A stretch of 30,480 nucleotides of DNA from a virus. Each line of letters begins with the position of its first letter. The stretch's first letter is position 1. Location of the stretch: IMG/VR virus record IMGVR_UViG_3300037200_000158, positions 64,001-94,480 of that record. One strand, 5' to 3'. The position numbers were made by a program, and so were the translations under genes. Shown in pieces: positions 15,645-22,559 of the stretch. The notes under the pieces are model-generated. The model was not told the DNA's origin and made no database searches. It saw nothing but the letters and a program-made list of their open reading frames with translations.

Positions 15645-16094
15645 ATGAAGCTACCACCTGAACGCCTTGCTGAGATCCAGGCATGGCACGAGAAAGCAAC
15701 GCCGGGTCCAGAGAATGTAAGCGCCTGCTGCCGGTCAATGTGCGAGGTCATCCCCGCACTGCTGGAAGACATCAGAGAGCGGGAACGTACCGATAAAACC
15801 CCGCTTGAGACCGTCCCCGCACCCGACACAGAGACGCAACTATCTAAAGCTCTGGCCCAGATCGAGCGCTGGAAAGCCGACAGGGATGATGACAAGCGGA
15901 TCATCTCCGGCTACAAAGAGCGGCTGGATGCGGTACGAGCGAAGATAGCTTCGATGAGGCCAGCCGAGAACGATCCGCACACGGTAGGTCTGGATGCCGC
16001 ACTCCTGGAGGTTCTCGCCATCTGTGGCCCGCCACCGGCAGACGATCTCCGCGCCGCCATCGACGCCGCACGCGACACCACAGTAAACCCGTGA
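15645..16094 (+). CDS. phage hypothetical protein with ATPGP motif
   Basis: The start follows AGGGG. The N-terminal ERLAEIQAWHEKATPGPE resembles the opening of many phage accessory proteins in which an AATPGPW motif follows a helix. A middle helical region (LSKALAQIERWKADRDDDKR) may be coiled coil. Function unknown. The last 4 bases overlap the next gene's GTG. Confidence 0.65.
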   Translation: MKLPPERLAEIQAWHEKATPGPENVSACCRSMCEVIPALLEDIRERERTDKTPLETVPAPDTETQLSKALAQIERWKADRDDDKRIISGYKERLDAVRAKIASMRPAENDPHTVGLDAALLEVLAICGPPPADDLRAAIDAARDTTVNP

Positions 16095-16549
16095 CGGAAA
16101 CCCAACACATCGAGGACGCCCTCCTCTCCCCCCAGTGCCTCAGCGGACAGCACGAGGTCTGCAAGCGGTCGATCTCCTGGATCGGCGAAGATGGCGTGTC
16201 GCGCTCCCAGCGTTGTCCGTGCCGTTGTCACGACCGGGCGCCGGTAGCCGGCAGCAGCGAGCGGCCCGAGCGTCTGTACATCCTCTCCTGGGAGTACGAG
16301 GTCTCGCAGGAGCAGGAAATCCCCTGTCCTTCGTGCAAGACCGGGCTGCCAGCGTGCCCGCGGTGTTCCGGTAAAGGTTTAGTGCCCGGCGAGGTTCATG
16401 CGTGGATTAAACGCCGCGTACTGGCGGTTTCTAAGGGCGTGGCGGAAGATTGGATAGACGCAGTGGCGGAACTCGCGAAGTTGGGGCAGGTGCGGAATCT
16501 GATCGTGCTGCGGGCGGAGGTGGGGAAGTGGGAGAAGGTGGAGGGGTGA
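16091..16549 (+). CDS. zinc-finger hypothetical (DnaJ-like CxxC pairs)
   Basis: A GTG start overlaps the upstream stop. The N-terminal region has CLSGQHEVCKR and RCPCRCHDR, and the middle has CPSCKTGLPACPRCSGKG, resembling the CxxCxGxG zinc modules of DnaJ. The C-terminus is helical (VAEDWIDAVAELAKLGQ). A zinc-binding role is likely; the partner is unknown. Its end overlaps the truncated methyltransferase start (GTGA), so it was in one operon with that gene. Confidence 0.7.
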   Translation: MTETQHIEDALLSPQCLSGQHEVCKRSISWIGEDGVSRSQRCPCRCHDRAPVAGSSERPERLYILSWEYEVSQEQEIPCPSCKTGLPACPRCSGKGLVPGEVHAWIKRRVLAVSKGVAEDWIDAVAELAKLGQVRNLIVLRAEVGKWEKVEG

Positions 16550-16582
16550 AGCCGCTCGCTATCGACCTGTTCTGCGGGCTGG
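16546..16582 (+). pseudogene. 5' remnant of cytosine methyltransferase gene
   Basis: A GTG coupled to the preceding stop, with AGAAGG upstream, begins VKPLAIDLFCGL. This is the SAM-binding opening of C5-methyltransferases. After GGGCTGG the sequence switches abruptly to the 3' end of the HNH gene on the other strand. The same protein motif (KPLAIDLYAGLGGW) reappears at 20916 in the complete methyltransferase, written with different codons. I read this as the original gene start, cut off by insertion of the HNH cassette. Confidence 0.7.
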
Positions 16583-16584
16583 AC

Positions 16585-17016
16585 TTATTTCAAGCCAAGT
16601 TCTTCTGGTGTGCAAATGCGCTTGTCGACCAATTTATGGCAAGTGGGGCAAAGAATCCAGATCATATGTGGCTTGGTGTTCTCCATCTTTCTCCACGCAC
16701 CGTTGCGCTTGAATTCAGGACGGTGGGCCAGTTCCAATACCCGACTCTCTCCGCAGGACTGGCAAGATTGCGGGAGTTCTGGATGTTTCCTTCGGACCCT
16801 TGTCACAACTCCAGAATCTTTGTAAGGGCGGCGCGAATTGTAAACCGTAAATATCTTTGGGTTTCTCTGGTGGAAGTTATTTCGGCTGGCTTTAGCGCCC
16901 TGTATAGCGCAGCCCTCAGAGCAGTATCGGCGATTGCTGTCCGGGGGCTTAATCTCAAAGTGAGTCCCGCATATTTTACAGGACTTTCCGTTCTTGGTGG
17001 AATCATCCTGTTCACC
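16585..17016 (-). pseudogene. HNH endonuclease, C-terminal part (split by transposon)
   Basis: The frame encodes KSCKICGTHFE, RRYCSEGC (a CxxC...CxxxC finger), then an HNH-type domain: PQSCQSCGESRVLELAH, NGAWRKMEN and ILCPTCHKLVDKR. No usual start precedes it within the open frame. Joining base 17016 to base 20780, which removes the element and one target-site copy, restores one 180-codon ORF from an ATG at 20890. So this is the distal part of one endonuclease gene interrupted by the 17017-20771 element. A short peptide from the GTG at 16806 could still be made. Confidence 0.85.
17009..17016. repeat. target-site duplication, left copy
   Basis: TGTTCACC directly precedes the left inverted repeat and is repeated exactly at 20772-20779. 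Confidence 0.93.
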
Positions 17017-17036
17017 GGTAGTGGCTCAGTTTGAAA
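17017..17036 (+). repeat. left terminal inverted repeat
   Basis: GGTAGTGGCTCAGTTTGAAA pairs with the right end at 20752-20771, and is also near-identical to the right end of the small element in the tRNA. Confidence 0.92.
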
Positions 17037-17047
17037 TTCTTCGTTCA

Positions 17048-17401
17048 TCACTTTGAATCGGCTGCCTGCGGGTCATCGACTTGGTTGTCGCCGGGGCCAG
17101 ATGGATAACTGGTATAGACCGATATGCACAAAGGAGCGAACTCCCCGACCAGGCGTTGCTGTGAGTGTCCGTCAGCGTCGGCCTTCGCGGGAGAGGTAAC
17201 CGACCAGTCCCACGTTCTGCAAATCTGGCCGGTTTGCGTATCAAAGGCAACGCCGTCGTCAGGAGGGAATCGTGGCAGTACGAACCTGTGTAGCGGGGGC
17301 TTAGGCACGGTCACCTTTACAGGTGCTGGTTTTGGTGGCGTGCTGTCGCAAGAGTTCTGCTGCGCCAGCACGATCAGTGCGATTCCGAGCGTGAGCCGCA
17401 T
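17048..17401 (-). CDS. small exported protein, element cargo
   Basis: The ATG at 17401 (a GTG precedes it) begins MRLTLGIALIVLAQQNSC, a signal peptide with a cysteine near its end that is only a loose lipobox. A Pro/Lys-rich linker (PKPAPVKVTVPKPP) follows, then a small domain (VAFDTQTGQICRTWDWS) containing a pattern I recall from exported proteins of Acidobacteria-like genomes. The C-terminus runs to within about 30 bases of the element's left end. Probably an envelope-associated protein; function unknown. Confidence 0.7.
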   Translation of the reverse strand: MRLTLGIALIVLAQQNSCDSTPPKPAPVKVTVPKPPLHRFVLPRFPPDDGVAFDTQTGQICRTWDWSVTSPAKADADGHSQQRLVGEFAPLCISVYTSYPSGPGDNQVDDPQAADSK

Positions 17402-17444
17402 CACCAGATGCTATCGCAAAACAGGCTCTCTTACCCGAAAACGG

Positions 17445-18023
17445 CTAAAAAGCGATAGGGATCATAAGGGGAGATGTCACGTGTCCACCGTGGCTAGCCG
17501 ATACCATCATAAAGACGGAAGTCGCGGCACCGATCACATCGACAACCGCAAGCGCAATGAAAATACAGCGAAGCCAGAAAGTGATGGCGGTTCGTTTCAA
17601 CTTTCCCGATATATAAGCATCGGGATCTTCCAAAATCCGCAGATGGCCACCCTGCCCAGCCGTTGTCCCTATTGAGAAATTCAGGGAAGAGTTCATCCCC
17701 GGTATCGCATCGGTCAGTCCCATGCGGTTTTCAAGTAAAGTCTTCTTTACTATCGTTCGTCGATAGTACTCATGGCTCTTCGTGATCGAGATCGATCCGA
17801 TAGCCGAGGTTGCGAACCCCAGCAGAAATAAAATTCCTATAAATAGATAAACGGCTGGCGGGTTGTCGAGCTTCAAGAGTCCTGTAGCGACTGTGAGTAT
17901 GCCGCTATTCAGGACGAGGAAATATGTGGTTCTGTCCCATCCGAGCCGCACCTCAAACCGATACTCATCGAGGGCTAAGCGATACAGGTCAAGAAGCTTT
18001 TCCGGAAGAGGCGAATCGGGCAC
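17445..18023 (-). CDS. three-span membrane protein, element cargo
   Basis: A GTG start lies 9 bases after the Nudix-like gene's stop. The 192 residues show an N-terminal amphipathic helix (LLDLYRLALDEYRFEVRLGW), two spans close together (TYFLVLNSGILTVATGLL; VYLFIGILFLLGFATSAIG), a cytosolic loop (HEYYRRTIVKKTLLENRMG) and a third span (FWLRCIFIALAVVDVIGAAT). This layout resembles SLATT/S-4TM-type membrane effectors predicted in nucleotide-dependent conflict systems, but I cannot confirm membership. Coupling to a Nudix-like protein supports a two-gene module. It ends with TAG. Confidence 0.75.
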   Translation of the reverse strand: MPDSPLPEKLLDLYRLALDEYRFEVRLGWDRTTYFLVLNSGILTVATGLLKLDNPPAVYLFIGILFLLGFATSAIGSISITKSHEYYRRTIVKKTLLENRMGLTDAIPGMNSSLNFSIGTTAGQGGHLRILEDPDAYISGKLKRTAITFWLRCIFIALAVVDVIGAATSVFMMVSASHGGHVTSPLMIPIAF

Positions 18024-18032
18024 CGTGGCCCT

Positions 18033-18548
18033 TTACTCCGCCAGCGAGCGGTAAAGCTCGAAAACCCTCAGGAAGGTGGGAGTGAACTTACGCGTTCGGC
18101 CCGCAATCATCCCAATGATTTGGTTGATTGAAACAAATTCCGCCTTGTCAACCTGTGAACTATCAAAGCGGAAAGGCCCTTCACTGAAGCATCGAAACAA
18201 ACTGATGAACTTCAGGCATCCATCATCAATCATCTCGGTTTTTGCCAAAAACGAAACGCTGGCACCGGGGATTCCGAGTTCCTGACCAACTCTTCGCCGC
18301 GCAGCCTCAAAGTAACCCTCGGAGGAAAAAAGGTATGCGGCCACAGAAGACCCCCACGCACCTGGATTACGTTCTCTGGTCAGAGCGAGCCGTTGAAGCA
18401 GAAGGTCGCCGTTCGAGTTAAATACGAACACATGGGCAACTCGGAAGTTTGCGTGTTTCTGAAAAACCTCCGCACGCCGGATTGTTCCGATTGGGATATC
18501 GGCCTGATCGACCGCATCGATGATCATCGCCTGCCCAACCGACGCCAT
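18033..18548 (-). CDS. Nudix-fold protein with altered catalytic box, element cargo
   Basis: The 171 residues have the Nudix fold pattern: RAEVFQKHANFRVAHVFVF, GDLLLQRLALTRERNPGAWG, then a Nudix-box region EGYFEAARRRVGQELGI. The consensus REUXEEXGU is changed: the first Glu is Arg (RRV) and the next acidic position is Gln (GQELG), leaving one of the usual metal ligands. The protein may therefore bind a nucleotide-diphosphate ligand rather than hydrolyse it efficiently. It is transcribed divergently from the XRE gene through a shared operator and co-transcribed with the membrane protein. Confidence 0.82.
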   Translation of the reverse strand: MASVGQAMIIDAVDQADIPIGTIRRAEVFQKHANFRVAHVFVFNSNGDLLLQRLALTRERNPGAWGSSVAAYLFSSEGYFEAARRRVGQELGIPGASVSFLAKTEMIDDGCLKFISLFRCFSEGPFRFDSSQVDKAEFVSINQIIGMIAGRTRKFTPTFLRVFELYRSLAE

Positions 18549-18595
18549 AGATCGTCTCGTTTCTCTTCACCAGCCATTTTCCCGCTGTTGAAGTG

Positions 18596-18647
18596 ACAAG
18601 TAAACTTGTTAACAAGTCTACTTGACGACGAAAGACACGTCAAGTAG
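18596..18647. promoter_or_regulatory. divergent operator array and symmetric promoters
   Basis: Half-sites ACAAGT (18596), ACTTGT (18604), ACAAGT (18612) and ACTTGA (18620) alternate in orientation exactly every 8 bases; TCAAGT follows at 18640. Overlapping palindromes result: 18596-18609, 18604-18617, and 10-base arms 18618-18627 with 18638-18647. TTGACG 18622-18627, 17 bases, TAGTCT 18645-18650 could serve the XRE gene. The mirror on the minus strand, TTGACG-17-TAGACT, could serve the Nudix gene. The adjacent XRE protein is the likely binder. Confidence 0.75.
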
Positions 18648-18662
18648 TCTGGAACGGTATCC

Positions 18663-19055
18663 GTGTCAGCAACGCGACCAGTCGGGGAACTTCGGGAACA
18701 GGCTTCCGCTCTGATTATTCAGAAGCTGAAGACCATATCTGCGGCCCAAGCGGCTCGCGATTTAGGCGTCACTCGTCAGGCTGTTTATGGGTTCAAAAGC
18801 GGAGAGTTCTGCCCATCCCTAGCAGTGATACAGCGCGCGTGCAAGGCTTGGGAGTTGCAGTTCAACGTCAACGGGATGACTATATCCGCAGAGAGTTTCA
18901 AAACAGGATCGAAGCCTACTCCGGCACCGGTGAGTGCGCAGTTGACCTTTTTTGACCTTTGGACTCAGCTTCAGGATCAGAAAATGACGGTGGTTCGCGC
19001 CCGCCGCATTGACGGCGCCGTGGAGATGACTTTACGAATCTCTATGCCAGCCTGA
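18663..19055 (+). CDS. XRE-type HTH regulator, element cargo
   Basis: The GTG start lies about 13 bases after the putative -10, so the mRNA has almost no leader. The 130 residues contain an HTH (ISAAQAARDLGVTRQAVYGF, then FCPSLAVIQRACKAWEL) at about 28-67. A C-terminal region (LTFFDLWTQLQDQKMTVVRA) may dimerise. It is divergent from the Nudix and membrane genes across the operator array, the usual layout for an autoregulated repressor of a toxin- or defence-like pair. Confidence 0.85.
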   Translation: MSATRPVGELREQASALIIQKLKTISAAQAARDLGVTRQAVYGFKSGEFCPSLAVIQRACKAWELQFNVNGMTISAESFKTGSKPTPAPVSAQLTFFDLWTQLQDQKMTVVRARRIDGAVEMTLRISMPA

Positions 19056-19136
19056 CGAACGTGTAATCATTACGGTGATGAACACCAAGCGTCCACCCCT
19101 GACAATCGCACACCGGGGCGGCACTGAAAAAGAAAA

Positions 19137-19167
19137 GCCAGCGATCTCCGTTTTGGAGATCGCTGGC
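19137..19167 (-). terminator. intrinsic terminator, minus strand
   Basis: A perfect 13-bp stem (19137-19149 with 19155-19167) and 5-base loop are followed on the minus strand by TTTTCTTTTT. It ends the short transposase-remnant transcript, and may stop it from entering the XRE gene region. Confidence 0.8.
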
Positions 19168-19196
19168 AAGTTACAGCAGGGATCAGGCAGCGATTT

Positions 19197-19292
19197 TTAC
19201 AAACTGGTCATTCTGGCGACGGCGCGGATACTGTTTCCTTCAACGAGCGCCGCAACCGCCTTTGCTCGCTTGTCGGGATCAAGTCGATTCAT
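19197..19292 (-). pseudogene. N-terminal remnant of IS1-like transposase
   Basis: A 31-codon ORF reads MNRLDPDKRAKAVAALVEGN then SIRAVARMTSL and stops. This closely resembles the N-terminal HTH of IS1-type transposases (a KR..V...L.EGNSIR..AR pattern). The catalytic part is absent. A strong terminator lies 30 bases downstream on the same strand. It is either decay of the transposase that once moved this element, or a retained HTH peptide that might still bind the element. Confidence 0.6.
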
Positions 19293-19327
19293 ATTGATAT
19301 TATGCTTGAGGCAGGCGCCATAGTAAA

Positions 19328-19372
19328 GTACTGGCATAGATTTATTTTCGTACCAGTACATTGTGATATACT
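19328..19372 (+). promoter_or_regulatory. promoter and palindrome for the P63C gene
   Basis: TGATATACT (19364-19372) is an extended -10 (TGn plus TATACT), ending 10 bases before ATG 19383, so the transcript would be nearly leaderless. GTACTGG (19328-19334) and CCAGTAC (19353-19359) flank the -35 region and may be an operator. Confidence 0.5.
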
Positions 19373-19382
19373 CGCATACCTT

Positions 19383-20465
19383 ATGGCAACTTTAGATGAC
19401 GCACCGGTAGATGGGCGCCGCCGCTCAGGGCAGGCCAGAATGGAGCAACTGACCAAGGAGGAACGCACAGAACTCGCAAAAAAGGCCGCAAGGGGGCGGT
19501 GGCAGATGAATGAAGAAAACGCAGAAGTCTATGAAGCGTTCCGAAGCGCCGATCTTGAAATCGCGGACCAACTTGTACCTTGCGCGGTGCTGATGGTGAA
19601 CGGTGAACCGGTCCGAGTGGTCTCCGAACGTGGCCTTGTTAAATCCTTTGGTGGTAAACGCGGTGGCGCCCATTGGCGCCGCATGAAGAAGGATTCGGAG
19701 AATACCGACCTTCCCGTCATCATCTCAGCGCTCAACCTGCGCCCATATATCAGCCAGGACTTACGGGACATGCTCGGCACCAGATATCCGTACAAAGGCG
19801 CTGGGGCCGGAGCATCAGCAGCGGGGATACGCGTCGAAGCGTATCCAATGATATGCGATGTGCTTTTGAAGGCAAGGGATGCGAACGCCCTCATTGGTAA
19901 AGGCCAGGAGGAAATAGCGAAGTCTGCCGATATCCTCATGCGCGGGCTGGCGCACACTGGGATTATTGCACTGGTCGATGAGGCAACCGGGTTCCAGATT
20001 CACCGGCCCTCGGACGCGCTGGCCAGAATTCTCGGAGCGTTCATCGCTAAGGAGCTCCAGCCGTACGTTCCCACGTTTCCGCAGGAATTCTACGAGGAAC
20101 TTTTTCGGTTGCGCCATCTGGATTACCGGAAGGATTCAGTCCAGCGCCCGCAGTATTTCGGGATGCTCACGAATGACATCGTGTACAAGCGGCTGGCGCC
20201 TGGCGTACTTGAAGAACTTCGGCGCGTGACCGCTCGAAACGAGAGCGGTAGACCGAAACATAAACTGTTCCAGAGGTTGACCGCGAACCGTGGATACCCC
20301 AAACTTATCTACCATCTCGGTCAAGTGGTCGCGACCATGAAGTCGAGTTCAGAGTATAAGGAGTTCATCCGAAAGTTGGATCAAATCCGCCCGCGTTACG
20401 GGCAGACGATGCAACTCCCATTTCCTGATTACGAAGAAGGAAACGATACCGGATCAGGTCTTTGA
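19383..20465 (+). CDS. P63C-domain protein, element cargo
   Basis: The product contains the P63C domain found in phage and bacterial proteins: LAHTGIIALVDEATGFQ, LQPYVPTFPQEFYEELFRLR, RPQYFGMLTNDIVYKRLAPG, ARNESGRPKHKLFQRL and YPKLIYHLGQVV. Its molecular function is not established. The N-terminal motif LTKEERTELAKKAARGRW is shared with the convergent small gene at 20454. I start at ATG 19383 because an extended -10 lies just upstream; ATG 19302 is in frame but lies before the promoter. The 360 residues look complete. Confidence 0.85.
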   Translation: MATLDDAPVDGRRRSGQARMEQLTKEERTELAKKAARGRWQMNEENAEVYEAFRSADLEIADQLVPCAVLMVNGEPVRVVSERGLVKSFGGKRGGAHWRRMKKDSENTDLPVIISALNLRPYISQDLRDMLGTRYPYKGAGAGASAAGIRVEAYPMICDVLLKARDANALIGKGQEEIAKSADILMRGLAHTGIIALVDEATGFQIHRPSDALARILGAFIAKELQPYVPTFPQEFYEELFRLRHLDYRKDSVQRPQYFGMLTNDIVYKRLAPGVLEELRRVTARNESGRPKHKLFQRLTANRGYPKLIYHLGQVVATMKSSSEYKEFIRKLDQIRPRYGQTMQLPFPDYEEGNDTGSGL

Positions 20466-20705
20466 CTCGCCCCACCGGGCCTTCGCAGCCTTTTTTGCAA
20501 TCTCTGCGCGTTGCTCTGGCGAGAGCTTGTCGGCTCTCGCCTTCCCGCCCTTCAGCCCGCCCAATCTTCCCAGCGAGACCGCCGCCGGGTTCTTTTCCGG
20601 CGCGACCGGCTTCTCCATCTGGCCGGTTGCCATGAGAACAGTCTCGAAAGCGCGGACGTTCAGGTCGGGCTTTCCCTTCCCTCGATTGCTTGACCGGTTC
20701 GGCAT
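20454..20705 (-). CDS. KGGKAR-type small basic protein, element cargo
   Basis: ATG 20705 follows GGAG and gives MPNRSSNRGKGKPDLNVRAF, then NPAAVSLGRLGGLKGGKARA and LSPEQRAEIAKKAAKARW. The Lys/Ala/Gly-rich repeats recall histone-H1-like or SPW/KGG-type proteins common in Acidobacteria and relatives. The last motif also occurs at the N-terminus of the convergent P63C protein, whose 3' end it overlaps by 12 bases. Possibly DNA binding; not shown. Confidence 0.7.
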   Translation of the reverse strand: MPNRSSNRGKGKPDLNVRAFETVLMATGQMEKPVAPEKNPAAVSLGRLGGLKGGKARADKLSPEQRAEIAKKAAKARWGESKT

Positions 20706-20751
20706 ATCTCCAGCGTGACGGAGGATCGCGCCCGGTGTCAATGGGGGCCGG

Positions 20752-20771
20752 ATTCAAATTGAGCCACTACC
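20752..20771 (-). repeat. right terminal inverted repeat
   Basis: Read on the minus strand it is GGTAGTGGCTCAATTTGAAT, matching the left end with one mismatch in 19. Confidence 0.92.
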
Positions 20772-20779
20772 TGTTCACC
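20772..20779. repeat. target-site duplication, right copy
   Basis: TGTTCACC, identical to 17009-17016. Confidence 0.93.
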
Positions 20780-20890
20780 ACGGCGCAGTCTGCCCTCTCT
20801 GGACTGGCACCTGAAAGAGCAGTATTTCTTATCGATTCGGCTAGCGACAAACTCGGCCCTACACGAACAGCAGAATAGAACGTGCGTCAT
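20780..20890 (-). pseudogene. HNH endonuclease, N-terminal part (split by transposon)
   Basis: An ATG at 20890 opens MTHVLFCCSCRAEFVASRID then KKYCSFRCQSREGRLRR, a CxxC...CxxxC zinc finger like the one in the distal part. The frame passes the target site and, when the element is removed, continues as GEQDDSTKNGKSCKICG at 17016. The gene therefore had two tandem zinc fingers before the HNH domain, a common design for DNA-binding homing-type nucleases. Its ATG is one base from the divergent methyltransferase ATG (CAT-T-ATG). Confidence 0.8.
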
Positions 20891-20891
20891 T

Positions 20892-22052
20892 ATGTATGTA
20901 TCTTACAGCAATAAAAAGCCTTTAGCTATAGATTTGTATGCCGGTTTAGGCGGGTGGGCCGAAGGATTTCTGGCCGAGGGCTACGACGTGGTGGGGTTTG
21001 ACATCGAACGACACCGATACCCAGAGATGAAGGCCGAGCGCGACAACAAAGGATTTGGTGGCACTTGGTTCCATAATGCCGAACTGGGTACCACGAATCC
21101 GAATCGGAGCCGCGATGGTGGCGGAATCCCCACTGGACGCCTGGCAGAATATCCAGGCCAACTGGTGCTTCAGGACGTGATGACGATCCATGGAAGCCAG
21201 TTCAAGGACGCCACGTGCATCGTCGCCAGCCCGCCTTGCCAGGCGTATTCGTACCTCGCGATGCCGTGGTCACGCTCACCGGATGTCGTTCGTCCGTGCG
21301 GCGACGGATGGGAAATCCTTAACTCCGCAGCAGCAAAGGAAATGCGCGCGGAATGGGAGCACGAGGGGCCAGATAACCGGCTGTTCGATGCGTGCTTCAG
21401 GATTCAGCGGGAAGCGTGCGAAGTTGCGGACCGGTACATCCCTCTGATCGTCGAGAACGTTCGCGGCGCAATCCCGTGGGTGGGGCGCAGCGCATGGAAC
21501 TACGGGAGCTTCCACCTGTGGGGCGATGTGCCGGCCTTGATGCCGATTACGCTGAAACATAAGAAAGTGCCGGGATTTCGGTTCGATGGAAGCGGGCGCA
21601 GTTTCCAGACCGCATCAGTTGAGGCGACAGAGAAGGGAGCGTGGGACAACACAGTGCCGGGTAGACTGCGGCGCGACGATTCGCTCAACTTCGGAGGCGT
21701 GAAAGTCCCCGGCCAGATCCACGGCACCGAATACGCGCTCACCCGCGCAGGAGCCGGCGGGCAAACCACGCTTTCGACGCGCGACGGCGAGAAAACACAC
21801 GGCCACGTAAATAAGCGGGACGGGCACAGCCACACGCGGCACCTGACCAACCAGGCCGAATCGGACGCTGTGAAGCAGTGCGCCGGGAACGGCGACTGGT
21901 TCAGCAAGGAAGCGCGGGACGGCGGGGCAAGCGCGCGGTACGGCAGCAAATCCAATGCCCGAAAGCAGGCATCCGCTCAGATAGCGAAGATCCCGTTTGA
22001 ATTGGCGCGGCACATCGCAGCGACATACAAGCGGCCCAAACTTTTGGTATGA
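20892..22052 (+). CDS. C5-cytosine DNA methyltransferase
   Basis: The 386-residue protein methylates cytosine in DNA using SAM. Motif I is AIDLYAGLGGWAEGF; motif IV is CIVASPPCQAYSYL with the catalytic Cys; motif VI is LIVENVRGAIP; motif X is QIAKIPFELARHIAATYK. The variable region includes HGTEYALTRAGAGG. The first 19 codons (MYVSYSNKKPLAIDLYAGL) use AT-rich codons unlike the rest and duplicate the remnant at 16546. No ribosome site is evident. Phage methyltransferases often protect DNA from host restriction; the partner-free context fits that. Confidence 0.93.
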   Translation: MYVSYSNKKPLAIDLYAGLGGWAEGFLAEGYDVVGFDIERHRYPEMKAERDNKGFGGTWFHNAELGTTNPNRSRDGGGIPTGRLAEYPGQLVLQDVMTIHGSQFKDATCIVASPPCQAYSYLAMPWSRSPDVVRPCGDGWEILNSAAAKEMRAEWEHEGPDNRLFDACFRIQREACEVADRYIPLIVENVRGAIPWVGRSAWNYGSFHLWGDVPALMPITLKHKKVPGFRFDGSGRSFQTASVEATEKGAWDNTVPGRLRRDDSLNFGGVKVPGQIHGTEYALTRAGAGGQTTLSTRDGEKTHGHVNKRDGHSHTRHLTNQAESDAVKQCAGNGDWFSKEARDGGASARYGSKSNARKQASAQIAKIPFELARHIAATYKRPKLLV

Positions 22053-22064
22053 TTTCCACCAGGA

Positions 22065-22559
22065 ATGGACGCCACTCTCAACGACGAAGAACTTCCGCTC
22101 TACAGCCAGGGCTATGACCCGATAACCGCGCAGGAGGGCCTCCAACTCCTCGGATTTTACCCCGGCTACGAGCTCCGCAAGCTCATCTCGCAACAGAAAG
22201 CCACCTTCAGCCGCGAGGAAGGAACTGGGCGCCGCCGCGTCATCCTGACCGAGAAAGCGGAAGTATCGCGAGCGCGCGCGCTTAGTTCGGCCGGCGCAAC
22301 ACAAGCGCTCTCGACCACCTACACCGAAAACCTCTACCCGGACTCTCCGGCCCAACTCGCCCATAAGAAAGAAAACGGCATCGAGCCAACGGTGACGGCA
22401 ACAGTCATCAGCATGAAGAAGTACCGTGGCCCGCGGGTCGGATTCGTCCCCTACAATGCAACCGAGGGCTTCGCTCGCAAGCGATTCAATCCGGATCGGC
22501 CGCCAAAGCCGCTATTCTGGTCCGCGCGTGCTGCGGAGCGGGCCATCCTCGGGAGATAA
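22065..22559 (+). CDS. hypothetical phage protein
   Basis: This 164-residue protein has an N-terminal region (YDPITAQEGLQLLGFYPGYE, RKLISQQKATFSREEG) that could be a small DNA-binding domain, since a substrate-like LRKLISQQK helix follows a turn. The rest is basic with few predicted helices. It abuts the probable small terminase gene (stop TAA, then ATG). I recognise no family. Confidence 0.65.
   Translation: MDATLNDEELPLYSQGYDPITAQEGLQLLGFYPGYELRKLISQQKATFSREEGTGRRRVILTEKAEVSRARALSSAGATQALSTTYTENLYPDSPAQLAHKKENGIEPTVTATVISMKKYRGPRVGFVPYNATEGFARKRFNPDRPPKPLFWSARAAERAILGR

Larger units (their letters stand above)
17017..20771. mobile_element. 3,755-bp inverted-repeat element with cargo, non-autonomous
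   Basis: The left end reads GGTAGTGGCTCAGTTTGAA. The right end, on the opposite strand, reads GGTAGTGGCTCAATTTGAA, with one mismatch in 19. Both are flanked by the 8-bp duplication TGTTCACC, and removal restores an HNH gene. Seven genes lie inside, but no complete transposase. A 31-residue minus-strand ORF resembles the N-terminal HTH of IS1-like transposases, and 8-bp duplications fit that family. A 359-bp element with related ends sits at 25525-25883. Confidence 0.9.

Noticed and set aside
16450-17034. 194-residue plus-strand ORF
   Set aside because: It joins the end of the zinc-finger gene region, the methyltransferase remnant and the antisense of the HNH gene; only the short VKPLAIDLFCGL part is meaningful.
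16803-17051. 82-residue minus-strand ORF starting MMNEEFQTE
   Set aside because: It crosses the left end of the transposon into the HNH gene in the wrong frame. I first considered a frameshifted HNH start, but the element boundary and restored ORF explain it better.
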